A stretch of DNA of 6,978 bases. It comes from Treponema sp. GTDB lineage: Bacteria > Spirochaetota > Spirochaetia > Treponematales > Treponemataceae. Shown in pieces: positions 1 to 6,335 of this stretch. The notes under the pieces are model-generated. The model had not been told where the DNA came from. It made no database searches and was given only the letters and a program-made list of their open reading frames with translations. Positions within the stretch are counted from its first letter, which is position 1; each line of letters begins with the position of its first letter. The translations under genes were made by a program, and so were the position numbers. The DNA lies in the NCBI GenBank assembly GCA_016282455.1, contig JAEEKM010000073.1, forward strand, positions 1 to 6,978, in the 5' to 3' direction.

Positions 1-1224
1 ATGGGCTATGGCTTCATCCACTTCTACAGAGTTTCCCTTCTGGTAAACACCTGAAATAATCATTTCTTCCTGCTGGGAATAAACTGCCATCCAGGTTTTT
101 ATTCTCTGGGCCGCTTTTCTTATTGTGGGAGTAGTAGAAGTTACTTTATTCATAAGACGGCTGATGGAAGGAAGCACATCAATTGCGGGATAATGCTGTC
201 TTTCCTGTAACTGCCTGCTCAAAAGAATGTGTCCGTCAAGCACACCGCGTACGGTATCTGAAACAGGTTCATCAAAGTCTCCGCCGTCTACAAGCACAGT
301 GTAAAGTCCTGTGATTGTTCCCTTGTCATTAGATCCGGTTCTTTCAAGCAGCTTCTGTGTGTAGGTAAAAGAACTTGCAGGAAAACCACGCCTCTGGGGA
401 GGTTCCCCGTTTAAAGTTCCGATATCTCTCTGTGCCTGGGCAAAGCGGGTAACACTGTCCATCATGAGCATTACATTTTTTCCCTGGTCACGGAAATATT
501 CTGCTATGGAAGTTGCAACGTATGCGGCCCTCACTTTTGAAATGGGGGTTTCATCTCCGGTTGCATAAACAATTACGGAACGCTTTAATCCTTCTTCGCC
601 AAGGTCGTTTGAAATAAACTCCCCTACCTCACGTCCACGTTCCCCAATCAGGGCAATAACATTTATGTCTGCGGAAGTATTGCGGGCAATCATGGAAAGA
701 AGGGTACTTTTTCCAATACCGCTTCCTGCAAAAATACCCACACGCTGTCCCTTTGCAAGAGTAATCAGGGCATCTATTGCACGAACTCCTGTGTTTATGC
801 GTTCAGTTAAATCTGTTTTGGAAAGAGGGTCAGGTGCTTTTTGAATTGCGGGGTAAAAACTTTCTGCATGAATGTCGCGCTTACCGTCGCAGGCTTTCCC
901 ACGGGAGTTTATTATACGGCCCAAAAGTTCACGACCAACCGGCACTTCAAGAACATGACCGCTTGCCACAACCACGTTCCCTTCTTCAATGCCTTCTGTT
1001 CCTTCATAAGCCATAAGTTTTACGGTCTTACCGTTAAAACCTACAACTTCTGCATCAATAGAAGTGCCGTTGTTCAGCTGAATCTGACATAATTCTCCCA
1101 CAACCGAGCGGGGACCATGACTTTCTATAAGGAGACCGCGCACTGCAGTAACAGAGCCCGTGTATTTTATTGTATCTGTACGTTCAACACTCTGAATGTA
1201 TTTATCAAAAAAATGAGAATCCAT
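1..1224 (-). CDS. fliI: FliI, flagellar type III export ATPase (3' end cut off by window edge)
   Basis: FliI is the cytoplasmic ATPase that, with FliH and FliJ, energises and orders export of flagellar subunits. I translated 408 codons from the ATG at 1224; the frame is still open at position 1. FliI proteins are usually about 430-450 residues, so only the end of the C-terminal domain is missing. Visible motifs are Walker A GSGIGKST (167-174), the GERGREV segment with the likely catalytic Glu (E195), Walker B VMLMMD ending at D256, and the alpha/beta ATPase signature PAIDVLPSIS (346-355). The stretch DEPVSDTVRGVLDGHI (318-333) is typical of FliI/SctN-type ATPases rather than F1 subunits. The start is 29 bases after the fliH stop, with a G-rich Shine-Dalgarno just upstream. 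An SctN injectisome ATPase is a formal alternative, but the fliF-G-H context argues firmly for FliI. fliJ would be expected next, outside the window. Confidence 0.97.
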   Translation of the reverse strand, partial: MDSHFFDKYIQSVERTDTIKYTGSVTAVRGLLIESHGPRSVVGELCQIQLNNGTSIDAEVVGFNGKTVKLMAYEGTEGIEEGNVVVASGHVLEVPVGRELLGRIINSRGKACDGKRDIHAESFYPAIQKAPDPLSKTDLTERINTGVRAIDALITLAKGQRVGIFAGSGIGKSTLLSMIARNTSADINVIALIGERGREVGEFISNDLGEEGLKRSVIVYATGDETPISKVRAAYVATSIAEYFRDQGKNVMLMMDSVTRFAQAQRDIGTLNGEPPQRRGFPASSFTYTQKLLERTGSNDKGTITGLYTVLVDGGDFDEPVSDTVRGVLDGHILLSRQLQERQHYPAIDVLPSISRLMNKVTSTTPTIRKAAQRIKTWMAVYSQQEEMIISGVYQKGNSVEVDEAIAH

Positions 1225-1227
1225 GTA

Positions 1228-1237
1228 CCCCACCCCC
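1228..1237 (-). promoter_or_regulatory. G-rich ribosome binding site of fliI
   Basis: Read on the minus strand this is GGGGGTGGGG followed by TAC and the fliI ATG. It departs from the A/G-mixed GGAGG form used by fliF, fliG and fliH, and must rely partly on G-U pairing with the anti-Shine-Dalgarno sequence. It supports ATG 1224 as the fliI start. Its strength relative to the other sites cannot be judged from sequence alone. Confidence 0.6.
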
Positions 1238-1253
1238 AAAAGAAACGCCTGTA

Positions 1254-2186
1254 CTACAGGTCTGGATTCTTAACCTCAGATTTGTCCACTGTCTTAATCG
1301 GGGACATTTCAAGAATTTTAGACTCAAGTTCCCCAAGCTGGCTGGAAATGCGGGCATCAATTGCACCAAAGTCAGTTTCAACAATACAGCCGCCCTTTTC
1401 TACGGAACTGTCTTCGATTACAGAAACTTTTTCTATATTTTCCACACTGCGTATAAAATCTTTTGCATGCTCTGTGGTAAGGCGCACGTCTGCCAGGTTC
1501 ACGCGGATAACAACTTCGCCACGGCCACGCACTTTTTTGAGGGCCTGCATAACATTTGCCATAACCACCTGCTTCTGACTTTCGCTCATGATTTTTACCA
1601 CCTTGCGGGTCATAAGAAGAACCAGGTCAACAATCTGCTGTTCCGTTCCGTCAAGAATTTCCTGTCTCTTGTCCTGAACTGCAGTTATCATGGCACCAAG
1701 TCTTTCTACAAGACGGTCTGCTTCTGCCTTACCTTCTTTGTATCCTTCTTCGCGGCCTTTGGAAAAACCGTCTTTGTTGGAATTGGAAAAAATTTCCTGT
1801 TCTTCCCGGTGGGCTTCACTTACAATCTTGCTTGCTTCTGCCTGGGCCTGGGCAATAATTGATTCGGCTTCTTTTTTTGCATTAGTTTTGATTACTTCTG
1901 CCTGATCACTCTGATGTTTAACCTGTTCAAAAGCGGCACTTTCTGCATTCTTTAAAATCTTGTCTGCGGAAGCCTGGGCTTCGGAAAGCATGCGGGCTTT
2001 TTCAATCTCCCAGTTCTTTTTAAACTCATCTGCTTCCTTACGAAGATCATCTGCAGTAGGGCCAGTGTACTCAGGTTCCTCTTCTTCAACCTCTTCCACC
2101 TCCGGCGCAAATTCCTTGGTGAGTTTTAAAATGAGTTTATTGTCTTTATTTGTAATCTGATTTGGTCTGAATACACTCTGGGCCAT
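1254..2186 (-). CDS. fliH: FliH, export ATPase stator/regulator
   Basis: FliH dimers bind FliI, restrain its ATPase activity and tether it to the C-ring and export gate. The protein has 310 residues, longer than the roughly 230 of enteric FliH. Residues 1-25 include VFRPNQI, which I associate with treponemal FliH. Residues 28-41 are very acidic (PEVEEVEEEEPEY). Residues 42-135 are rich in Ala, Glu, Lys and Gln with heptad-like spacing, so probably a long coiled coil. Glycines at 140, 144, 148 and 152 form the GxxxG repeat characteristic of FliH. The C-terminal domain (about 160-295) holds GGCIVETDFGAIDARI (265-280), the conserved FliH/V-ATPase-E-like segment. The start has GGAG six bases upstream and lies 33 bases after the fliG stop; fliI follows after 29 bases. 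The identification is firm. The extra length is mostly N-terminal and could be an extended FliI- or C-ring-contacting arm (inference). Confidence 0.96.
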   Translation of the reverse strand: MAQSVFRPNQITNKDNKLILKLTKEFAPEVEEVEEEEPEYTGPTADDLRKEADEFKKNWEIEKARMLSEAQASADKILKNAESAAFEQVKHQSDQAEVIKTNAKKEAESIIAQAQAEASKIVSEAHREEQEIFSNSNKDGFSKGREEGYKEGKAEADRLVERLGAMITAVQDKRQEILDGTEQQIVDLVLLMTRKVVKIMSESQKQVVMANVMQALKKVRGRGEVVIRVNLADVRLTTEHAKDFIRSVENIEKVSVIEDSSVEKGGCIVETDFGAIDARISSQLGELESKILEMSPIKTVDKSEVKNPDL

Positions 2187-2190
2187 TTAT

Positions 2191-2196
2191 TTCTCC
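2191..2196 (-). promoter_or_regulatory. Ribosome binding site of fliH
   Basis: The minus strand reads GGAGAA four bases before the fliH ATG at 2186, with the GGAG core at a spacing of six. It fixes the fliH start. It sits in the 33-base fliG-fliH gap, where I see no hairpin or promoter. Confidence 0.7.
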
Positions 2197-2219
2197 ATAA
2201 AACTTTTAACGATCTGTCA

Positions 2220-3314
2220 TTAAACGAACTCGTCGCCTTCACCACGGGCAATAACGATTTCACCGGAATCTTCAAGACGGCGGATAACAGACACAATCTT
2301 CTGCTGGCTTTCTTCCACGTCTTTCAAGCGGACAGGTCCCATGAACTCCATGTCTTCCTTAAGCATACTGGCGGCACGCTTTGACATGTTGCGGAAAATC
2401 TTGTCCTGCACTTCTGTATCAACAGACTTAAGGGCTTTTGCAAGTTCCTGCTGGTCAACTTCACGCAGCACTTTCTGAATGGCACGGTCGTCGAGCATAA
2501 CAATGTCTTCGAACACGAACATTCGCTTTTTGATTTCCTCTGCAAGTTCCGGATCGTCTTCTTCGAGAGTTTCGATAATTGCTTTTTCAGAAGAACGGTC
2601 AACAAGGTTAAGGATTTCAACGATTGAGTCAACACCACCTGCGGCAGTGTAGTCTTCACTGGACAGGGTAGAAAGTTTCTTTTCAAGCACGCGTTCCACT
2701 TCACGCAGAACGTCAGGAGAAGTACGGTCCATGGTTGCAAGACGCTTAGAAACTTCCGGCTGAATTTCCGGCTGAAGGTTCTGCAAAATAGTTGCCGCTT
2801 TAAGAGGCTCCAGGTATGCAAGAATAAGTGCAATGGTCTGGGGGTACTCCTGCTGCACGAAGTTCAAAAGGTGGGCAGGGTCAGTACGACGGATAAAGTC
2901 AAAGGGGCGCACCTGCAGACTGGATGTAAGTCTGTTGATGATATCGATTGCCTTCTGACTACCCAGAGATTTTTCCAAAAGTTCACGCGCATAATCAATA
3001 CCACCGGAAGTGATAAAGTTCTGCGCAGTCATCATCTCCTGGAATTCTTCCAGAACCTGATCCTTAAACTCTGCATCAATTGTTTCAAGACGGGCAATTT
3101 CAAAGGTAAGGGTTTCAACCTCATCTTCACGCAGATGCTTCATCACTTCGGAAGAAACATCGCTTCCCAAAGCCACAAGGAAGATAGCGGCTTTCTGACG
3201 GCCAGTAAGACTTTTGTAATCTTTTATGCCGCCCTTTTTGCTGTGTCCGCCACCGGCCTGTTTGATCGGCTGCTTGATGTTTGATCCGCCGGAGGATTTT
3301 GCTTCGTCTGACAT
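2220..3314 (-). CDS. fliG: FliG, flagellar motor switch / rotor protein
   Basis: FliG links the MS ring (FliF) to the C-ring (FliM) and receives torque from the MotA stator. The 364 residues comprise a basic Ser/Gly/Lys-rich extension (1-34), FliG-N from SLTGRQKAAIFLVALG (35-50), the middle domain with an EYPQ motif (156-159) where EHPQ is usual, the GGVDSIVEILN segment (226-236), and FliG-C with MFVF (265-268). Aligned by eye to E. coli FliG, the charged torque residues are all present: K296 (K264), R313 (R281), E320 and D321 (D288/D289) and R329 (R297). This favours the motor-active paralogue; spirochaetes often encode a second FliG, and the one in the flagellar operon is usually called FliG2. 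The gene starts 3 bases after the fliF stop and its Shine-Dalgarno lies inside the fliF 3' end, so translation is probably coupled to fliF. Confidence 0.97.
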   Translation of the reverse strand: MSDEAKSSGGSNIKQPIKQAGGGHSKKGGIKDYKSLTGRQKAAIFLVALGSDVSSEVMKHLREDEVETLTFEIARLETIDAEFKDQVLEEFQEMMTAQNFITSGGIDYARELLEKSLGSQKAIDIINRLTSSLQVRPFDFIRRTDPAHLLNFVQQEYPQTIALILAYLEPLKAATILQNLQPEIQPEVSKRLATMDRTSPDVLREVERVLEKKLSTLSSEDYTAAGGVDSIVEILNLVDRSSEKAIIETLEEDDPELAEEIKKRMFVFEDIVMLDDRAIQKVLREVDQQELAKALKSVDTEVQDKIFRNMSKRAASMLKEDMEFMGPVRLKDVEESQQKIVSVIRRLEDSGEIVIARGEGDEFV

Positions 3315-3317
3315 ATT

Positions 3318-5027
3318 CTATTCCTCCATGAGCCAGGTACGTATGAGCATTGCCACATCCTCCGGATGTTCCTTTGCCATTGCCACCGCATTTTCCTGAA
3401 GCTCGGCTCTTTTTCTTTCTTCCACAGACATGGTAACTTCCATGCCCTGTTCCTTTGCATCCCAGAGGGCCTGTTCTCTTTCTGCCTGCTGTTTTCTTAG
3501 CAGTTCCTCTTCGCGAAGTCTGCGTCTTCTTTCAATCTCGCGGCTGATAATACGGAAGATGATAAATGCAATCAGAACAACCGCTACACCAAGAAGACTG
3601 AAGAGAATTGTTTTTCTGGTCTGCTGTGCTTTTCTGTAAGCAAGGTCTTCTGCCTCAAACTCTTCTTTATGGTCAAAGGCAACGTTAATGACGGTAACGC
3701 TGTCACCGCGGTTTTTGTTGTAACCTACCGCATCCTGCACAAGTTTTGTTACCTGAGCAAGATCCCTCTCGCTTATGGGAGTGTAGGCTCTTTCAATACC
3801 GCCTGCTTCTGTAATCTTGTAGTTACCCTTATTGTCAAGAACTTTTGTCCAGACACCGTCAATGTTCACTGCAACCGTAACACGGTCAATCTGGGGGCTG
3901 GTTTCTTCTACAATATTTCTTTCGTTAAGTTCGTTGTTAACAGTCTCGCCCACTTCCGTGCTTTTACCGATCATGTTGCTCATGTCGCTCATCACAGGGG
4001 GATTCTGTCCTTCCACTCCGGCAGGTCCTTCGGGGTTAAAGCCTGTACCGGTGTATTCTTTTGTCACTTTCTGATGACTTCTCTCAAGGCTTGGTACCAC
4101 CTGACTGTCATCAAAAGGAGTATCGGGGTTATCGGGAACAAGAGTCACACCAAAGAACTCTTTTGTAGTTGTGGTGCGCTTTGACATGTTCATGTCGATT
4201 TTCATGTTTGCAATGCGTACGCGCTTGTCTCCGTAAGTTGCCTTAAGGGAATTGAGCACTGCACTTGAATATTCACTTTCGTACTTGAGAATAAGTTTCT
4301 GCTGACGGTCAATGTTTGTAATGCGGTCTGTTTCTTCCATGCCCTCAAAGTCGTTTACCTGCTTGTTTGTTGCACCGTCTACAATAACAATGTTGCTGTC
4401 CTGAAGTCCTTCCACACTGGCAGTTACAAGGCGCTGGATTGCACGAATCTGGTTTTTATCAGAAAGAATGTCGCTTCCGGGTTTTGCAGTAACAATAACA
4501 CTTGCGGTAACAGGATTCTGTGCGCTGGCAAAAAGTGCCTTCTCCGGCAGGGTAAGGATTACCTTGGCAGTCATAACTCCGTCAAGGTCGGAAATATGCT
4601 GGGCAACGGCAGATTCCATTGCACGCTTCCACTTTACTTCGTCATCAAAATCATTGCGGGTCCAGCTTGTGGTATCAAAAAGACTGTAGGGATCAAGTCC
4701 GCTTGGAGCAAAGCCTTCTGCAATAAGTTTACTTCTGTAACGGCGGGCAATAGTCTCGTTTTCTACAGAAATGCGTCCGTCACTGGAAACGTAAGTTTTT
4801 ACATTATCCTGATCGAGTCTGTAGAGAATGGCATCCCGTTCGCTTTCGTTAAGAATAGGCGCACTGTAAAGATAGGCTGTAGTTGGTTTTGAAGAAACGA
4901 CAGAAAGAATAACAATAGCGGCAATAATCACCACTACAATTCCAATGACAATTCCTTTCTGGACTATGGTCCACTTGGCCCACTTTTCTTTAATGGTTGC
5001 AAAAAATTTTTTAAACCATTCGTTCAT
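3318..5027 (-). CDS. fliF: FliF, flagellar MS-ring protein
   Basis: FliF oligomerises in the inner membrane to form the MS ring, on which the export gate, rod and C-ring assemble. I choose ATG 5027 (569 residues, normal for the family) because GGGAGGGG lies five bases upstream. The frame continues to a TTG at 5084, which has no Shine-Dalgarno and lies about 15 bases after the predicted transcript start. Order of parts: short basic cytoplasmic N-terminus MNEWFKKFFATIKEKWAKW, first membrane helix about 24-44, ring-building motifs of the YscJ/FliF type about 45-215 (including RRYRSKLIAEGF and KVILTLPEKALF), the FliF C-terminal beta-collar region about 220-450, second membrane helix about 473-493, then a highly charged cytoplasmic tail. 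The last residues (MAKEHPEDVAMLIRTWLMEE, 550-569) are the conserved FliG-binding segment. It heads the fliFGHI unit behind its own predicted promoter. No domain is missing. Confidence 0.97.
   Translation of the reverse strand: MNEWFKKFFATIKEKWAKWTIVQKGIVIGIVVVIIAAIVILSVVSSKPTTAYLYSAPILNESERDAILYRLDQDNVKTYVSSDGRISVENETIARRYRSKLIAEGFAPSGLDPYSLFDTTSWTRNDFDDEVKWKRAMESAVAQHISDLDGVMTAKVILTLPEKALFASAQNPVTASVIVTAKPGSDILSDKNQIRAIQRLVTASVEGLQDSNIVIVDGATNKQVNDFEGMEETDRITNIDRQQKLILKYESEYSSAVLNSLKATYGDKRVRIANMKIDMNMSKRTTTTKEFFGVTLVPDNPDTPFDDSQVVPSLERSHQKVTKEYTGTGFNPEGPAGVEGQNPPVMSDMSNMIGKSTEVGETVNNELNERNIVEETSPQIDRVTVAVNIDGVWTKVLDNKGNYKITEAGGIERAYTPISERDLAQVTKLVQDAVGYNKNRGDSVTVINVAFDHKEEFEAEDLAYRKAQQTRKTILFSLLGVAVVLIAFIIFRIISREIERRRRLREEELLRKQQAEREQALWDAKEQGMEVTMSVEERKRAELQENAVAMAKEHPEDVAMLIRTWLMEE
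3321..3327 (-). promoter_or_regulatory. Ribosome binding site of fliG, inside the fliF 3' end
   Basis: On the minus strand GGAGGAA spans the last two sense codons of fliF plus one base, directly before the TAG stop, and lies six bases before the fliG ATG at 3314. Ribosomes finishing FliF therefore uncover the fliG start, which would help keep FliF and FliG, present in near-equal numbers in the motor, in step. The overlap is seen directly; the coupling is inferred. Confidence 0.75.
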
Positions 5028-5048
5028 CTTCCCCTCCCGTGAACGAAT
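5018..5048 (-). promoter_or_regulatory. Inverted repeat / hairpin around the fliF Shine-Dalgarno and start codon
   Basis: The plus strand reads ATTCGTTCA (5018-5026), 13 bases, then TGAACGAAT (5040-5048), a perfect 9-bp inverted repeat. In the fliF mRNA the 5' arm AUUCGUUCA pairs with UGAACGAAU. The loop CGGGAGGGGAAGA holds the whole Shine-Dalgarno. The A of the start codon is the last loop base and its U and G are paired in the stem, whose remaining bases cover codons 2-3 (AAC GAA). Such a structure could limit or gate initiation. It could equally be a DNA operator for a dimeric regulator, or partly chance, because the 3' arm is coding sequence for Met-Asn-Glu. The repeat is certain; the function is inferred. 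Confidence 0.55.
5031..5038 (-). promoter_or_regulatory. Strong ribosome binding site of fliF
   Basis: The minus strand reads GGGAGGGG five bases before... the AAG-ATG junction: the GGAGG core is followed by GGAAG and then ATG 5027. This is the best Shine-Dalgarno in the window, and it decides the fliF start in favour of ATG 5027 over the upstream TTG at 5084. It lies wholly in the loop of the inverted repeat at 5018-5048. Confidence 0.85.
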
Positions 5049-5064
5049 ATTGTAAGGTCCACTG

Positions 5065-5080
5065 CGGCTTTCCCGAACCG
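5065..5080 (-). other. Small possible stem-loop in the fliF leader
   Basis: In the predicted mRNA CGGUU (from 5080) can pair with AGCCG (to 5065) with one G-U pair, around a six-base loop. It is short and weak. It is listed only because it lies upstream of the fliF start hairpin, in a leader of about 73 bases, and the two could fold together. Confidence 0.25.
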
Positions 5081-5107
5081 ACAATGCACCGAATGATACT
5101 TTGAATT

Positions 5108-5136
5108 ATTGTAGCATACTATAGTAAATTTGGAAA
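5108..5136 (-). promoter_or_regulatory. Predicted sigma70-type promoter of fliFGHI, extended -10
   Basis: On the minus strand TTTCCA (5136-5131) matches four of six bases of the -35 consensus, followed by exactly 17 bases and TACAAT (5113-5108), which matches five of six bases of the -10 consensus. A TG one base upstream of the -10 (TGCTACAAT) makes it an extended -10. The surroundings are AT-rich. Transcription would begin near 5101-5099, giving a leader of about 73 bases before the fliF ATG. The elements are seen directly; activity is inferred. I see no sigma28- or sigma54-type element here. Confidence 0.65.
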
Positions 5137-5184
5137 GGGGTATTTTAGATTTTATGAAAGTTTTTTGCCTGCAGGAGAAGTAAA

Positions 5185-6312
5185 CTACTTTAATTCATTC
5201 CCGTGAAGAGGCTGATAGACGGCTTTTCCAAGAAGACAGAGTTTTCCGTCTTTAAGGCTGACCTGACCCAGAATGCGTATGGGTTTTGTAGGATCAACCG
5301 GAGGATGGGGTTCCTGTGCAAAATAGACGGGCACTACTCCCTGAACAGAATCCCTGTTTTCATTTCCCACAAGATAGCCCACCAGAAGCTCACAGTACCA
5401 GGCACCGTTTGCAAAAGCCTCGGTATTAGAAACCCTGCCGCTCCAGGCTACATGACAGTCAAGGTAAAGTTCAGGTTCTTTTGCAACCTGCGCATAGTCA
5501 TAATTGTCAGTTAAAGAATCAAAAGTCGGAACTTCCAGATAGCGCATGAGAAGAGATGCTTTCTGTTTAATGGAAAGGGAAGCATTGCTGTTTAAAAGAC
5601 GGTTTATTTCCACCTGGGCCGCATTGTCCCTTCGGTCTTCCACATACTGCATGGCATTTTCATAACTTTTGGAAATGGCTTTTGAATCCAGAATGTAATG
5701 AACCACAGTAGCCGAAAGGTCGTCATTAGCAGCATTCTTTTTTTCATCCGAGCTTAATTCAAAAGCAGTGAGGTTTGCGCGGGGACCAACCCAGTCATGT
5801 TTTTTCTGAGGATGAAACTTTACAAAAGCAAAGGCAATCAGTGCAAGTAAAAGAGTTCCCAGAAATATATTTCTTATGAGGTCAGGATTTACTCCCAGCG
5901 GGGGGTAGAATTCCATTATCTTACCGGAGTCTACCCAGTTACGGATTGTAGTATCATCGCCGCCGTATTTTTTTATAAAATCCAGGGCTTTTTTTGCAAC
6001 TTCGTTTGTGGGGTCAAAGGAACGGATGTCCAGATAATATTCCAGGGCACGGTCTGTTTCGCAGTAACGGAGAAAGATTGCAGCCTGTCCCAGAAGAAGC
6101 CGAGAGTCATTCATTCGGATTGAACGGGCTTTTTGAAAATAATTTCTTGCCGTTCCTATGTCTCCAACATAAAGACAGCAGGTTGCAAAAGTCACATAGT
6201 ACTCAATATCCCCCTCGTAAATTTCATCACAGCCTTCAAGAATAGTAATTGCCTGTGAAAACTTGCGGCGCTTTAAAAGAATCTGTGCAATTTCAAGGGA
6301 TGAACGTGCCAT
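5185..6312 (-). CDS. TPR-repeat membrane protein with C-terminal beta-rich (possibly OB-fold) domain
   Basis: I do not recognise a named gene. The 375 residues divide into three parts. Three consecutive 34-residue TPR-like repeats (about 1-34, 35-68, 69-102) carry the usual small and aromatic residues, for example GDIGTARNYFQKA and TDRALEYYLDIRSFDP. A single hydrophobic helix lies at about 147-164 (NIFLGTLLLALIAFAFV). After a helical linker (about 185-262), residues 275-367 look beta-rich, with GRVSN, GVVPVYF, RILGQVS and LCLLGKAVYQ spaced like an OB-fold. No N-terminal signal peptide is seen, so the TPR part is probably cytoplasmic and the beta domain periplasmic. However, Lys residues after the helix (K165, K170, K171) make the topology uncertain. 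It starts 23 bases after the upstream gene and ends 157 bases before fliF. Its place suggests a flagellar accessory or scaffold role, since spirochaete motors use TPR proteins in their collar, but the sequence does not prove this. Confidence 0.8.
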   Translation of the reverse strand: MARSSLEIAQILLKRRKFSQAITILEGCDEIYEGDIEYYVTFATCCLYVGDIGTARNYFQKARSIRMNDSRLLLGQAAIFLRYCETDRALEYYLDIRSFDPTNEVAKKALDFIKKYGGDDTTIRNWVDSGKIMEFYPPLGVNPDLIRNIFLGTLLLALIAFAFVKFHPQKKHDWVGPRANLTAFELSSDEKKNAANDDLSATVVHYILDSKAISKSYENAMQYVEDRRDNAAQVEINRLLNSNASLSIKQKASLLMRYLEVPTFDSLTDNYDYAQVAKEPELYLDCHVAWSGRVSNTEAFANGAWYCELLVGYLVGNENRDSVQGVVPVYFAQEPHPPVDPTKPIRILGQVSLKDGKLCLLGKAVYQPLHGNELK

Positions 6313-6323
6313 GTTTTTTTTAA

Positions 6324-6329
6324 CCTCTT
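6324..6329 (-). promoter_or_regulatory. Ribosome binding site of the TPR gene, long spacing
   Basis: The minus strand reads AAGAGG, followed by 11 bases that include a run of eight A residues, then ATG 6312. The spacing is longer than ideal, but there is no other plausible in-frame start nearby: the next Met is residue 67, inside the second TPR. The A-tract may help initiation by keeping the site unpaired. Confidence 0.5.
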
Positions 6330-6335
6330 ATTCTC

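Noticed and set aside
1225..1240. G-quadruplex upstream of fliI
   Set aside because: Only two G-runs are present, which is too few for an intramolecular quadruplex; the site is better explained as a ribosome binding site.
1170..1862. 230-codon plus-strand open frame opposite fliH and the start of fliI
   Set aside because: It lies antisense to a certain gene, its translation is Phe/Cys/His-rich with no domain character, and it has no convincing ribosome binding site; it is a shadow of fliH codon bias.
2324..2833. 169-codon frame on the same strand inside fliG
   Set aside because: Its Leu/Cys/Arg-rich product has no recognisable motif, and the fliG frame here carries conserved FliG-M and FliG-C motifs.
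3669..4184. 171-codon plus-strand open frame opposite fliF
   Set aside because: It is antisense to the conserved FliF periplasmic region, has no upstream ribosome binding site and no protein-like composition.
5028..5084. N-terminal extension of FliF by 19 residues from a TTG at 5084
   Set aside because: The TTG has no Shine-Dalgarno and lies about 15 bases from the predicted transcript start, while ATG 5027 has the strongest ribosome binding site in the window and gives a normal FliF N-terminus.
5137..5184. Rho-independent terminator after the TPR gene
   Set aside because: There is a T-rich/A-rich stretch and a CCTGCAGG palindrome, but no GC-rich hairpin followed by a U-run in the transcribed direction, so read-through into fliF cannot be excluded.
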